From assembly GCA_905250115.1 (NCBI GenBank), contig CAJNOI010000067.1:316490-380489 (forward strand): DNA of 64,000 bases. The letters run 5' to 3'. Shown piece after piece: positions 12,798 through 24,957 of this stretch. The notes beneath the pieces were generated by a model, which saw only the letters and a program-made list of their open reading frames with translations, ran no database searches and was not told the origin of the DNA. Source of the DNA: Adineta steineri. Taxonomy: Eukaryota > Rotifera > Eurotatoria > Adinetida > Adinetidae. Numbering within the stretch: position 1 is the first letter of the stretch; the number at the start of each line of letters is the position of its first letter. A program made the position numbers and the translations under genes.

Positions 12798-13359
12798 TAG
12801 GGGTGAGAATTTATTGTTATTGTTATAAATAACAATAACGAAAAAGTTATTGTTACAAATAACAATAACACTTTTTGTTATTAGTTATAAATAACAATAA
12901 CTTTTTTTTGTTATAGTTATTTATAACAATAACTTTTTTTGTTATTTGTTATAAATAACAGATAAATAACAAATAACTTATATTTTTGAAAAATATTTTT
13001 TCTCACCTCATTGTATATTTTAATTGTGTCCGTTATGTAAACTTACATTTTGGAGCGAATTTTCTATATCTCTACTACCGATTTAGATGGTTCAATCAAG
13101 ATATGAAGCTAGCAGATGTGTCAGAAAAAAAAGTTATTGTTATTTACCTGTTATTTATAACAAATAACTATCATAAAAAAGTTATTGTTATAAATAACAA
13201 TAACAAAAAATAGTTATTGTTATTTATAACAGTAACAAAAAAAAGTTATTGTTACAAATAACAGTAACAAAAAAACGTTATTGTTACAAATAACAATAAC
13301 TAAAAAGTTATTGTTATTGTTATTTATAACAACGATATAACAATAACTTCTCACCCCTA
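12798..13359 (+). mobile_element. Non-autonomous hAT-like element (MITE) with 8-bp target-site duplication
   Basis: The ends are perfect 12-bp inverted repeats, TAGGGGTGAGAA and its complement. They are flanked by an exact 8-bp duplication, cgtataaa, at 12790-12797 and 13360-13367. An 8-bp duplication and a TAGGGG-type end are hallmarks of hAT elements. The body (562 bp) is two blocks of palindromic units resembling gttattgttataaataacaa, separated by about 110 bp of other sequence. There is no transposase. Confidence 0.85.
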
Positions 13360-13367
13360 CGTATAAA

Positions 13368-13797
13368 TACGCAACAAAGAGAATTACATTCACATCTTGA
13401 TTCTTAAATCCAAAATTTAATTATCATTTTCAGTCTTTTATTTTTTGATTAATTATCAAAGTATTCTGTTTCCTTCTTTTTTTATAATTAAAATAAAAAT
13501 AATTTGAAAGATTTTAAAGAGTTTTTCTTTTCACTTCATTGCAATACTCATTATTTATTGTTTTGTCATGATTTTCTACTTTTTAAAAACAATTAAATAT
13601 GCATTTTACTCACTGATTTCAATTATTTTTTTACTCGTTAATTCTTTTTCTTTACAATTTCTCATCGAATGAGAGAGAAAATAAATACTGCTATCATTTG
13701 AACTAGTTCACACGGTAGAGCTTTTATTTCTTTACAGATATATTTACAAATGAATCTTCTCTTTATTCACTCTCATACTATCAATAAGTTCTAAGTC
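13368..13797. other. Intergenic, probable 5' region of the giant gene
   Basis: AT-rich, without repeats or convincing frames; no defined promoter motif recognised. Confidence 0.5.
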
Positions 13798-16700
13798 ATG
13801 AATAAGAAAAGTTTACATATTCGATTACTTGAATATATCTATCATTACAATGTTTTCACACCTGATGAGGATGATTATGATGATGATTTAGATGATGACA
13901 ATGATAAAGTCAGAGATCCTGCACTTACTCTCAAACAACAATTATATACAACTCGATTATATATTCCTCTTTTTATCAGTAAGTTTCATAAATACAACGA
14001 TTTTCTTGTAATGTTTCTACTACTTTTTAGTCATCCTATACATTCTTACTTTCATTGCTTTTGTCAGTCCACAAGATCGATTGATCACTGTCACCAACAT
14101 AACTCCAGAACTTTTCAGTCAACTCTCTATCGAACATGCTGATACACTTTCTTGTCCTTGTTCAACCATTGCTGTGCCATATGAAATATTTGTATCAAAC
14201 ACGATCTCTTTTCATCCAGTATGTTCGAGTATCTATGTGAGCAAAGAATGGATTCAAGCACTTTATTTGTCTTATGCCAGTTCACTATTAGTGACAGATT
14301 TTCGAACAACTGCTAAATCTCAAGTAAGTCAATATCATCGAACGAAAACAAAACTATTTTTCAATCTATTTAGTTTCAACTTCTTGCTGACTTCTGTTCA
14401 ATTTGTCAAAAAACAGTTTCTGAATCTCTAACTGATCTGATGAATGAACAACTTGTTACTGTTCAATTACTTTCAGAAGATCAAGTTCGTTCTCAAATAT
14501 TGGCTAATATTGATCTAATCAAGAGTAGTATACCGGCTCAAATCGAAAGTATAGTGAAATTATTACAAATAACAACTCAATCAAACTCTCTCGTTTCTGC
14601 TCTCAGTACCAATATACAAGCTCAGACAGGTTTGACCCTTGCTCAAACGCCATACATTGATCCAATTTCAACACATTTTTATGATGAAAACAAGACTTAC
14701 CAACTTAATGCCTGGGCTCAAACTTGCAATATAGTAAGTGGAACAGCATTTGCTGGTTTTTATTCACTCTCACCGCTTGACAGTATAAATAATCATCTTC
14801 AATGGCCCCTATATTATCCGTACTTAAAGAACAAAATAATCCCTAACGCAACAGTCGATGGATTCTTTAGTGGATGTACTCCACTAGATGGTTTGCTTGT
14901 CAGTACATTAGATTGCTTATACAGTAGCACTTGTCTTAAAAACTTTGCCGATTATTTTCCAGATCTCAATCAGGTATAATTCATTCGATCTTTTTAGTCA
15001 TACTATTAATTAGATTCTACTGTCATTTAGACAAATTCCACATGGTTAAATGGTCTTTCAGCTTCATTTCAAAAAAGAATTCCTGTCAAAGATCTTTTAT
15101 CTGAATTGTTTGTAGAAGAATGGTTACCTATGATCAATTACCCACAATATTTTACTTCATGTGCTCCAAAAAGATGTACATATACTGAAATTAATCATAT
15201 GAATCTTTTCTATACTGCTGCTCTTTTACTGGCTCTTTATGGTGGTCTCACCATTCTACTTCGTTTGATTACATCATTTTCAGTTGCTGTTTTCTTCAAA
15301 GTCAAACATCGCTCAACTAACAACAATTTTAATCGTGGTAAGTTTTAATAATTACGCAAAAGTGATATAATAGATTAAAATATATTGTATCTATAGGCAC
15401 ACGTACAAGATATTTCAAAAGATCGTTGAATAAGTTGAAACAACTGAATTTGTTCAAATCACTCTCGAAACGAACCGCAGATGACATTAAATTACAACGC
15501 ATAACTACACGTCTATATTTGGTTTTACTTGCAAGTATGATTGTTTATATCTTATTGATATATGTGTAAGGATGATTATTATATTTTATGTTTGATTCAA
15601 GGTTCCATATGTATTTTCCTGCTATATAAATCACTTGATGTACAGACAACTAATATAATTGTATCTAAACCTTCGTTGACAACATACAAACAATTACAAA
15701 AATCGTATAACAATTCACTTGAATGTTCTTGTTCAAATATTGCAGTACCATTTGAAAAATTTGTTACATGGTCACCAAGACTTCATCAATTGTGTTCAAG
15801 TGATTTTATCACCGAGAACTGGATTACTTTATTATCGTTTACTCAGATAACGGGGCTTTTGGTATGGCCTACAATGGATTGGGATGGTTTCAAAGGTACA
15901 CATTTTCGTTTTTTATCCACCCTATGTCAATTAGCTAACAAAACTGTAACTGATGCTATTCAACGATTTGGTATACAATCGTTCATTACACTCAATGTTA
16001 CTACTGAAACTAGTTTTAATATTCAGTTAAATTTAATTGTTAATCAATTCGCTCAATCATTCATCACAAGTTTTGATCTTCTTATCCAGACAGTACAACT
16101 ACTCACTCAAACAGACCAACCTTATACATTAGATGGCAATGCAGTTTTATTTTATTTAACAACACAAGATGAAATTAATGGTGCACAATATGCTCGGGTA
16201 TAGTAATAAGCTTTAATTAACCTATTTTTTTTATTATTGTTTTTGACGAAGTAACATAAGTGGAAAAAATTCTATACGATCAATGAATCATATTGGATAA
16301 TCAATTTCTTTTTTGATTTAGATTGGGTTTCAATTCACTGGTCCGACAAACGCCGAAACGAACAGTATATCATGCATCTGTGCAACAGATCCTCATTGTC
16401 AAATACCAGTTCTTGATCCTGTGAATACGACGACACTATCCGATGGTCATCAATTCTCTGAAGTGATAGGATCAATGCAAAGCTGCTACGTTGTAGATTC
16501 TGTGTTACTGTCAACACTTGAATGTTACTACTTACATTCGTGTGTGTCCATTCTCTATAAATACATAAACAAATCAATGAGCTTCGTTGATACAGGTCTC
16601 ACATATTTCGATGTTAATATTCTTGTTAATGACTCAGCATCGACTCGTTTTCCTCCAAACACATCACTTTCAACAATAGTTAAAGCATTACTGGTCGAAG

Positions 16701-19700
16701 AATGGAATCAAGTATTTTCATTTAATCAATATTACGAACAATGTGCCCCTAGCAAGTGTACTTATTCACAAGAAGTACGTACTACTGATTTTCTTGGAAT
16801 AATAATATTTGTGATATCGATAATCGGTGGTCTTATTGCTGGTGTACGATTAATTGCATCTTTACTGATTAAAATGATTGCCATTTTATGGAAGATAAAA
16901 CGGCGACCAAAGACACCTCAACAACCAGCATCGTCACTATCATTCAGTCGAATAAAGCAAAGTATATTCAAACTGATTAAGCTGTTACCCACTATACTAT
17001 CCAATCTAAATATCTTTCCAAGACGAACTTTCGGAGGACATTTTCATTCTGATAAAGCAAAATATTTTGGACAATTATCAACACGACTTTATATCATTCT
17101 TCTCATCATAACTATGATTGTTTTGGCATTCTACAATGTCATCCAGTCACGAATTATCATAAAGACTTTTGATAAACCAAATATTGATGTTTACAATAGT
17201 CTTCTACTTACCCATAGTGACACTCTTCAATGTCGTTGTTCATCGATTTCATCAACATACAATCATTTTGTTCAAATTCAACCCGTTTTTCATCAAGTAA
17301 ATACAGAAGATCTTTTGAATTTTTTAATCATCTTTAGTGCAATTAATTCGTTTTAGATATGTTTAAGTCCATTTATTTCAGAACAATGGCGAACGATGAT
17401 CACTTCAAAATTATATCCAGATCTGTCTATCTATCATGATCGAGATTATCGTCGTTTTCTTTCATCTCATTTACAACTTCTCTTCGGGCTATGTTCCGAA
17501 GCGATGCAATCAGTAAATAGTTCTATTGATCAACTTCTTTCTTCATTTTTTCTTACTGATCAACTTGTATCACCGACTACACTTGCAAGTCGTATCAATT
17601 CACTTGTTAATAGCAGTCAATCAAATGCTCCTAAGTCTTTCGTCAGTCGTCTATCACTTATTCGATCTATCAATTATGGCAATGCTATTATGTCAGCTTA
17701 TGGAACAAATTTTCAATACATTGTTCCTTGGGGAAATCAAATTTATCCAGCTGCAATCACTCAAGCATTAATTTATGATGATGAATGTTCATGTGCATTG
17801 AATATGAATTGTACTACTCAAGCTGGATTTTTTCTAAATGATTTATCAACAATCGAGCCAATCAATGGTTTGAAAATAGGTTGTACGCCAAGTGAAGCAT
17901 TATTTTCTTCAACATTAGAATGTTTTTATGATATATCATGTATCAATCTTATTCTCCAATCTGTCGATAATGACAATATGTTATATTCACCTCTGTCCTC
18001 AAATAATAGTCGATTTTCAATGAATTCAACTGTATTCGATTTGATTACAAATGTTTTCATTGAAGATTGGTTGACATCAATTGATTATCTAAAATATTTT
18101 AATCAATGTTTACCAAGTTCATGTTCATATCAATATATTCAAAGATTTAATTGGCTTTATACTGTTACTGTTCTACTTGGTCTTTATGGTGGTTTGTCAT
18201 TTATTTTCAAATGGTTATGTCCAAAAATAATTCTTCTTTTTAATCAAATCTATCAATATTATAGAAAACGAAGAAATACGATTGGACCTATTTTGACAAC
18301 AACAGTGGCAACAATAACGAATACATTGAACGAGAATCATATCAACAATACTACTACTGATGCATGTACAACATCTTCAATTCTACCACCGTATGTTACA
18401 TTGATCTTTATAATAATTAATATTAATAATTGATTTTTAGAAAACAATTCACTTCAAGAATGTATTGTTATATTATTCTCGGCATGATTTTATTCGGGAG
18501 TTCGTTAGCAGCGATGATAGTAGTATCGATTTATTTAAATTCAAAAGCTACTGTGAATCATACGACATCAACAGGTATTATTTGTTTTAATTGTCAATTT
18601 TCCCCCTAATGATTCCCCTTGCAAATAACATCATTTTCTATTTATACTAGTTTTATCAACAACTGTTCGTACAACTGATTCTACTACTTTAACAACATCA
18701 ATATTGTCAACAGGTTAGTATAAATATATGTTCAAATAAACTTTTCATAATAAAATAGAATACAATCCTATTTCTCTTTCTATTTAGAACCATCCTGTGC
18801 ATTAACATTTGACCAATCAAATTTATTTACATTTAACCCCAGTTCTTCTTTTATGTCAATCATCACTGATGATATCAATGGTGATACTTATCTCGATCTT
18901 GCTCTTGTTGATTACGAATTGGGTAATCTTAATATATTTCTTGGGAATAATAATGGAACTTTTACAGCACCATCTATATATGTTATTGGATCAGATAATT
19001 ACGCACACTTTGTAGCTGCTGGTGACTTGAACAATGATAATTATATAGATCTTGCTGTCGCGAATAGTAATTCTGATACTATAGGAATTTTTTTTGGCTA
19101 CGGTAATGGAGCTTTTCAAACACAGCAGATAATTTCAACTGGATTCGTTCATTCACCCTCAAGATTAGTAATTGGTGATTTCAACGATGATCATCATTTA
19201 GATATTGTTGTTAATGGCATGCAATTAGGTATAATGTTTAGTTTGGGTAATGGTTATTTAGATAGCGCAACAGTTCTCTGTGATGATGATGTATCAAGTG
19301 GGAGTTGGATCATTGCCACTGATTTCGATAATGATACACATCTAGATCTTATTGCCAGTTATCGTTACGATGGCATGATACGAATATTGCTTAATAATGG
19401 TCATGGATATTTTTATTTGTGGATGACTTTGACTTTAGAAAAATTTTCTATTCTAGATTCCTTTACAATAGCTGATTTAAACAATGATAATCGTCCAGAT
19501 TTAGTTATTGCTAATCCAAATAAAAATTACATAGCTATTTTCATTCAGAATAATAATGGAAGTTTTGGCCAACAGACAGAATATCCGACAGGAGTATTTG
19601 GTAGTATAGATACGGTTGTTGTTGGTGACTTTAACAATGATGGTCAAGTTGATCTTGCTGCTACTCTTTCTTATAAAGAACGAGTAAATATTTGGGTGGG

Positions 19701-19893
19701 TATTGGTAATGGAACATTTTTACTGTCATCAATGTTTTCAACTGGATCTACTAGTGCACCGACTACAATGATTACAGGTGATTTTAATAGTGATAATAAA
19801 TTGGATTTTATTGTATTAGATATGTATTCAGCCAATGTACTTATTTCTATCAATACATGTGATTGTTGTATACAAAATATTTCGAAGAAATAA
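13798..19893 (+). CDS. Giant protein: three two-TM Cys-rich modules, seventh TM, Thr stalk and FG-GAP propeller
   Basis: Eleven predicted exons: 13798-13978, 14031-14323, 14374-14973, 15031-15337, 15397-15534, 15602-16197, 16322-17296, 17357-18390, 18441-18574, 18651-18713, 18788-19893. They sum to 5427 nt, exactly 1809 codons. Each module has TM1, an ectodomain of about 380 aa with recurring signatures (CPCS..Ixx.Y..F; FHxxCSSDF; a GC..xE..L.STLECFY..SC block; YF..CAPxxCTYxY) and TM2 near a GGL. After module 3 come a seventh TM (ILGMILFGSSLAAMIVVSIYL), a short Thr-rich stalk and seven FG-GAP/VCBS repeats with DxNxDxxxD calcium loops, the integrin-type propeller. Predicted topology is consistent: N inside, seven TMs, propeller outside. 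The module family is unnamed to me; its layout recalls DEG/ENaC channels, but no diagnostic motif was found. The join from 18390 to 18441 rests on splice signals and phase; a separate FG-GAP gene is the alternative. Confidence 0.7.
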
Positions 19894-20058
19894 CGAATAT
19901 TAACATGATAAACTACTCAATTCAATTATATGCATTTTTATTCAAGCTTTTGCTTTTGTTCATTGTCTTCATTTATGCAATGTTGTTGGCTTCTTATTTG
20001 TTTCAAATAAAACAAAACTTAACTTTAATAAAATATAAATTAAGAGAGATATTCAATT

Positions 20059-20103
20059 GTGGACGTGGGTGTGCATATAAAGTTAATGAGACACCCACAC
20101 CTA
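20059..20103. repeat. GTGTGGG inverted element
   Basis: gtggacgtgggtgtg ... cacccacacc. Confidence 0.65.
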
Positions 20104-20552
20104 CATCTTCAATAACTTTAATAAGTTTTTCACTGTGTTCATTGATTGTTCTGTATATTTGTAATAACAATAAGGCATCGAAGTTTCGACCTAGTGAGGT
20201 TATACTTCATACATAAAGTTCATCATTGCAAACCAACTATATTTACAAATTAGATTCTATCTAAGTGACTCTCTTTGAAAACAGGAACCAAAATGACAAA
20301 AATTCGAAAAAGAATAATAATAAAGATACTTTTCCTAGAAAGGAAATAGAAATTAAATAAAATAATATTATAGAGCAAATCTATTTCTACTATTTAATTA
20401 ATTCTTTTAAGTCAAAACAATAATCTGCATGCTAATCGTGATATCTACATGGGATAACTGATGCTTTTCATAGATAATTAATACTTGATCTTGTATGATT
20501 TCGAGTAACTGTTATTCCATAATTTTGTACTACTCATTCGAAAATATATTCC

Positions 20553-20624
20553 AGCAGTGTGGCGCAGAGGTAGCGCGTTGGTCTCATAATCCGAAGGTCG
20601 ATAGATCAAAACTATCCACTGCTA
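20553..20624 (+). tRNA. tRNA-Met (CAT), initiator-like
   Basis: The 72-nt cloverleaf folds cleanly. The acceptor stem AGCAGTG pairs with CACTGCT, with discriminator A. The D stem is GCGC/GCGC. The anticodon loop is CTCATAA with anticodon CAT, and the T stem is GATAG/CTATC. The A1:U72 pair and a T loop starting with A (ATCAAAA) are features of eukaryotic initiator tRNA. The anticodon stem, however, has only two of the three G:C pairs typical of initiators and a T-T mismatch at 31:39. There is no intron. A T-run at 20632-20636 can serve as the Pol III terminator. Confidence 0.9.
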
Positions 20625-20631
20625 TGATTCA

Positions 20632-20636
20632 TTTTT
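20632..20636 (+). terminator. Pol III terminator of the tRNA
   Basis: Run of five T about 8 nt after the tRNA 3' end. Confidence 0.6.
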
Positions 20637-20842
20637 GTAATTTCTCTTTAGAATTGCGTAATAACAGAGAAAACATTTATCTTGTGCAATCATAAATAGA
20701 TGATGCAAGCGAGTGAATCAGATTTGTTCTTTAATGTCTTTCTTATAAGAACTGTATATATTAAATGAAACAACAGTAAGTATTCATATCTATCGATTGA
20801 TAACATAATCCTGATGATGATACAATTAACTAGCAAAACATT

Positions 20843-20891
20843 CTTGAGGGTGTGAATGTAGAATGAACACAATACCCTCACCCACACCCTC
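20843..20891. repeat. GTGTGGG inverted element
   Basis: cttgagggtgtgaatg ... ctcacccacaccct. Confidence 0.75.
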
Positions 20892-21022
20892 GTACTTAGT
20901 TTTCATCACAATATATTGACTGCTTTATAGTCCAATGTTTAACTTGAGTCTTGTACAAGTTCTTTGTTCTATAATGCAATCTTTTCATAAAATAAAAATG
21001 AATGAAGATAAATGTCAAATGT

Positions 21023-23504
21023 TCAACGTCGATTAATATTTCTCATTCTTTGTGCATGTCTTAACTGTGCTGTTTTCTTTAATGGATTAAACATATTGGA
21101 AAACTTCGTAAAAGCAGTATACATTACTACAGCTTGTATAGGAACCATAGCAACCATCATGACAGCACTCATAATTGCTACTGGTTGTGCACATGCATTT
21201 TTCTATTATATATGTGTTAAATATGAGTCTTATGTAATTGAAAACTTACGAAATCTATAGGATACATGACAGGAACGGTAGTTTCAGTTGATCCACTTGC
21301 AGTAGTTGCACCCGCTGTTGTTGGACCTATAGAACAGAAGTGAATGAATAACAATAATAATTTCAAAAAAGAAATGGTATTTTCTTACCAGCTGTAGTTA
21401 CAATTGTAGTAGTTATGGTTGTTGTAGTTGTAACAGCAGCCGTAGTAGTTACCACTATGCCAGATGTTGTACACTATGAAAAATTTTTATATTAGGAATA
21501 AATGTTAGTTGAAATAAACTTACTGCAGTATTGATAGAAGTAGTAGTTGTTTGTAAGGATGTAACTGTATGAGTTGTTGGTGGAGTAGTAGTTGTTGTTG
21601 TTGTCGATGATACAGCTGGATCCCAAATGTTAAATACCCAATATGTTGGATCATAAATCGGAGCAGATTCAGGACCTTCAATGATGTATCGTTTAATTTA
21701 TTAATCGATATAATTAATAATTTATTACTTACCACAAAAATCAGTTCCACTGGCGACACCTTAAATCAAACAGAATAACAACATATTAATTGAAAATACT
21801 GTATAAGAGTAATAAATGTATACATACCACTATCAAATGTTACATAATAAAAATGTCCAGGAATCCATGGTGCAACTGGAAAACGAATGATAGTTGTAAA
21901 ACCTGTATATATTACCTCGGGTGCCCAACCACAATCGAATTTCTGAACGAGTGTATTATTAGCAGTAGCATCTGTGAAATAGATGTAAGTACCATTAAGT
22001 GTTGGACGATTTACAGATTTTGTCGCTGAAAAAACAAAATTTAAATACAATGAAATGTATAAAAACTTATTCACAACCTATTACTTTGAATCGAGAAAAT
22101 CGTTTGATTTTGAAAGACAGTGCCAATTGGTGAAGCCGAACCTTGAACCATTGTTGGACGAATGATATCAGGAGATTCAAAGCCAACTAAAAATGTAATA
22201 CACCATTGATTAGATTGAAGTTGTATATTATCGATAGCTCCAGCACAGAATGATTGTGGTCCATATTGAGCAGCTATGGGAAACCAACTCAGAATGATTT
22301 CATAGACATCTGTAACGAGATAATGCAAGAAATTAAATAAAACACATAATATACACTAACTAGGACTTGAATTGATAATACCACTTTTTTTCATACCAGT
22401 TGGAGCACTACTAACTAAATCAACAATGGCATGTCCAGGACAATAAACTTGTATAATAATATATTCAGTAACATTGGAACCGATAGGTGTACCAATACAA
22501 GCTAAAATGGAGTAAATAATTATATGTGTGGAAAGAATATATAATAAAGTTATATATAATTTACCTCTGTTTGGCCGATTACCAATGATAGCAGGTGGAG
22601 TAGTACAAGTACCGGTAGGTGCAGCATAACCATAGAAAAGAAATTGTATTGGGACAGAACTCATTGGTGTTGTATATGAACTACTATAATAATCTTCAAT
22701 TTGTAATGCTGCTGCAGCATACACTCCAGCATTTGTAAGGGTAAACACAAGTGTGCAATTATCCCCAATAAGATTGGCACCAGGAATACCATAGCATACA
22801 CCACCACATTCATCAGCACCGTTAAAATTACCTGATGAATTTGCCCATCGGCATCTCAATATATCGGTTCCATCAAAGTCAGACATTTGAACAACATGTA
22901 CTTGTTGACTATTAATTTCTTTGTAAACAATAGGAAGACTGACAGCGATAGGACTAGAATTTATGTAACCATCGGGTCTTAGATTAGTGTTAACTAGACA
23001 GACAACACTCCATCCATTGCTGCCACCAACAACAAGATTTGTAAGCCAATTACCATTTACAAACCAATACTAAATGAGGTATTTAATGGAAATGTTTGCG
23101 TTTCATAATGTTCTCCAGAACTAACAATAAGTGCAACACTATAATCCGTACAGTTTATTGCTGTATTCATAATAGTCCAAAAACCACTTGTACCAGATAC
23201 ATAAGTGACATAAAGACCACCTCCGATAGTATCATGTAAAGCTATGGTCGCATCATCACAGTAAAAACTAGGACTATAAGCACGATTCCATGACCATCGT
23301 TCACGTATTTGAACGGCAACTGTACTACCGGATGGAGTATTATTCAAAGGACGCCTATAAAATAGAACAATAAAAACATCTATTAGTAGAAAACTATATA
23401 TATATTATGTACCATGTTATTGTACCACCACGAAAATGAACACCATGTACAATAGTACTATAACCTACTAATAAGATTATAAGCGATCGCACAATCAACA
23501 TCAT
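21023..23504 (-). CDS. Secreted/single-pass protein of the invertebrate FRGG...RCRWA...IEDY family, one frameshift
   Basis: Ten predicted exons on the minus strand: 23413-23504, 22565-23354, 22361-22501, 22085-22309, 21828-22025, 21733-21759, 21524-21675, 21389-21473, 21250-21326, 21023-21202. With one missing base allowed they give about 655 aa. Order: signal peptide (MMLIVRSLIILLVGYSTIVHG), the HFRGGTITW start, a large ectodomain with DILRCRWANSSG, GVCYGIPGANL and LQIEDYYSS...SSVPIQFL blocks, a short Cys-containing part, two Thr-rich stalk exons, a TM (IMSAVMMVAMVPIQAVVMY) and a basic tail ending RRINRR-like. Similar ectodomains occur in cnidarian and mollusc proteins of unknown role. At about 23060 the frame shifts by one base in a short T run, so this is either a recent pseudogene or an assembly error. 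The antisense frame at 21012-21260 is a shadow of the last exon. Confidence 0.75.
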
Positions 23505-24579
23505 CTATGTAGTAAAAAAATGAAATGTTTACAAAAAATTATGGTTTAAATACTCTAGTTGAGATTTGTTTGTTTTTATTTGCGCACTTTTAATGAAGTA
23601 GTAAGGTTTCAAAAAACAAAAATTTTATTCTGATATATACACGACTGTCTAGAATAAATATTGTAAAATCTATACAGACCTTGTTCATTTCTAATTACTT
23701 GTGAGGAGTAAAATAATAAACTCGTAAAAACATTTCTTCCTATTAATGTATTTATGTAAAAGAAGAAACAAAACTAATACACAGCTTATATGTTTTCACC
23801 TATTTTAAATAACTAACCAAGAGAATTTTTCTTAGTTACATAGTGAAATCATTATTGATTAGTGTAATATTTATCTTCAGTATTTGTCAAAACTAAAGAT
23901 CGTGTGTTTTATTTTCTTATTAAATTATTTTTTCAAAAAAAATTTAGTGAAACATTTTTGATGACTAATCCATGTCATTATATTGATATAGAAGTTATTT
24001 TAAATAAATAAATAAAGAGAAGCCTTTTTTTTTTAAATTGCATTTAAGCAAGCAAACAATAATCTTCTAAATCAAATATAATTTTGATTAAAATTATGCA
24101 AATTTGATTTACTATATTTTTAATGATTTAGAAGGTTATTTTTGATTGAAAATCGAATGATCGTTGATTTGAAAGATTTCAATCGGTTATAGTCTTACAC
24201 AATGAGGTATAATTTGGCAATTTTTTACTGAATTAAATGTAGAGAAATACTTTATTTGAGTTGTATTGATGTTGTTAATGCTTGCATGCATAATGTTGTT
24301 GGCCTCCACCCACACCCTCAAGAAGGCATAGTTTTTCTGTTAGAACAAATAGCTATCTACTACTGCCGTCCGATTCAAAGGAAAAAATCAAAGATTTGAT
24401 AGTTCTGTTAGTTAAATTCTATTCTTTATCACTTATATCATATTTTATAGTATGTCTCAACGTAAAATCTGTTTTCATTAAATATGTATCGAATTGCAAA
24501 ACTATAATCATTGATTTAATATTATATTCTTTAAAATTAATTTCTAAAATGATAATAGATAGAATTTATAAGATAATAT
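23505..24579. other. Intergenic, no gene seen
   Basis: AT-rich; holds only the half element at 24304-24322. It separates two minus-strand genes. Confidence 0.6.
24304..24322. repeat. GTGTGGG half element
   Basis: Only the right arm ctccacccacaccctcaag remains. Confidence 0.6.
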
Positions 24580-24957
24580 TTATACAATATTTAAAGCTTT
24601 ATTACGGACAACATATAGTTTGAAAATTTGTTCGAAATGAAGAAATATCGTTATTTCAATCAATTACGTATTTTGTTCTGTAATTTCTATTGTAATTCTA
24701 TTTGATTTATATGAACATAATTTAATTAGAACCACAGATAAACAACAAGTAAGAATTACTAATCCGCTATAGAGACTAATGATATTTATTATTCCTTCAG
24801 TAACTTGATATTTTTTCATATAATTATATGAACATGATGATGGTGCACATCGATTAAAATAGTTTTCATAAGATTTATTAATTATATATTCTTCAACCAT
24901 TAGATTATTTAAAATTGATTGAATAGTTGTACTCATTCGATATTGACTTATTTTAAG
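24580..24957 (-). repeat. Duplicated 3' gene end, probable donor copy
   Basis: Counterpart of 10060-10437. It lies in its expected place at the end of a full three-module gene, which makes it the more likely source. Confidence 0.75.

Noticed and set aside
13798-18390. Firm DEG/ENaC assignment of the modules
   Set aside because: Only topology and a C-x-P-x-x-C-x-Y pattern agree; spacing to TM2 and the selectivity region do not match clearly.
21012-21260. Plus-strand hydrophobic frame of 82 aa
   Set aside because: Antisense of the last TM exon of the 21023-23504 gene, which has splice and phase support.
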